Below, one piece after another: positions 14,189 through 14,593 of a stretch of 14,593 bases of DNA. The stretch covers positions 1 through 14,593 of the forward strand of contig CACFLM010000018.1 of NCBI GenBank assembly GCA_902567145.1. The letters are read 5' to 3'. The position numbers were made by a program, and so were the translations under genes. The DNA is from an uncultured Alphaproteobacteria bacterium. GTDB lineage: Bacteria; Pseudomonadota; Alphaproteobacteria; TMED127. The notes beneath the pieces are model-generated. The model worked only from the letters and a program-made list of their open reading frames with translations. It had not been told where the DNA came from and searched no databases. The first letter of the stretch is position 1. Each line of letters starts with the position of its first letter.

Positions 14189-14593
14189 ATGAAAGAACAT
14201 ATTGTAACAACATATGATGAAGATTTAAATTCTCTAAAAAGCAACTTAACAAAAATGGGTTTGAATGTTGAAAAACAAATCTTCCAAGCAGTTGACTTGA
14301 TAAAAATAATCAATATTTCAAAAGCTAATGAAGTTATAGAAAATGATAAAGGCATTGATGCTTTAGAAAAAAAAATAAGAGGATTTGCGACCATTACGTT
14401 GTCAAAAAGACAACCTCTTGCAGATGATCTTAGGCAGATTATTATTTCTCTGAAAATATCAAGTATACTAGAACGCATCGGTGATCATGCATCCAACGTG
14501 GCTGGAAGGATATTATCAGTAAAAAAATCTCCTGATAGCTATAGCACTGATTCAATTCACCAACTTGGCCTTTTAGTTTTAAAAAATTTTTCC
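14189..14593 (+). CDS. phoU: PhoU, phosphate signalling protein (3' end missing)
   Basis: The first 135 codons of PhoU are present. The gene runs out of the window at a codon boundary, so about 100 residues are missing. PhoU is a cytoplasmic two-bundle helical protein that joins PstB to the PhoR kinase and dampens Pho signalling when phosphate is plentiful. The opening MKEHIVTTYDEDLNSLKSNL and the ILERIGDHASN motif (about residues 92-102), with its metal-binding E and D, are diagnostic. It starts three bases after pstB and shares the Pho box at 9588. phoB and phoR are probably downstream of the window but cannot be seen. Confidence 0.93.
   Translation, partial: MKEHIVTTYDEDLNSLKSNLTKMGLNVEKQIFQAVDLIKIINISKANEVIENDKGIDALEKKIRGFATITLSKRQPLADDLRQIIISLKISSILERIGDHASNVAGRILSVKKSPDSYSTDSIHQLGLLVLKNFS

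Overview
The window is AT-rich, densely coded DNA. It most likely comes from a streamlined marine bacterium, probably a Pelagibacterales-like (SAR11-type) or similar alphaproteobacterium. I infer this from the base composition, the overlapping genes, the long forms of PstC and PstA, and the Agt-like glycosyltransferase. No rRNA or other marker gene is present to settle it. The unifying theme is phosphate stress: phosphate uptake, arsenate removal, polyphosphate metabolism and probably replacement of phospholipids by glycolipids.

Region 1 (1-1003): the 3' part of a glycosyltransferase fused in frame to a complete diacylglycerol kinase. It ends in a 13-bp inverted repeat, which it shares with a convergent gene. 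Region 2 (1004-2994) looks like an accessory island. A small XRE-type regulator and a Fae-like gene run leftward. Rightward run a 24-codon ORF coupled to a 102-aa probably exported protein, then a lysine-rich protein whose N-terminus looks like a decayed copy of the XRE regulator. The two rightward promoters carry the same palindrome (CGCAA-N3-TTGCG type) in the spacer between -35 and -10, so the regulator probably controls the whole island.

Region 3 (3007-8896): after a hairpin terminator, a two-half-site Pho box drives four overlapping genes: gap, arsJ, ppk and ppx. The arsenate-type GAPDH would make 1-arseno-3-phosphoglycerate, which ArsJ exports. Ppk and Ppx would make and degrade polyphosphate. 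ppk is interrupted by a one-base frame change at a run of nine A, which separates its two catalytic histidines. Region 4 (9039-9554): a SixA-like histidine phosphatase. Region 5 (9588-14593): a three-half-site Pho box followed by pstS, pstC, pstA, pstB and the first 135 codons of phoU, in the canonical order.

The logic fits together. Pst imports phosphate, and under starvation some arsenate enters with it, so placing the gap-arsJ detoxification pair under the same PhoB signal is sensible. No tRNA, rRNA, CRISPR, insertion sequence or gene-free stretch over 300 bases is visible.
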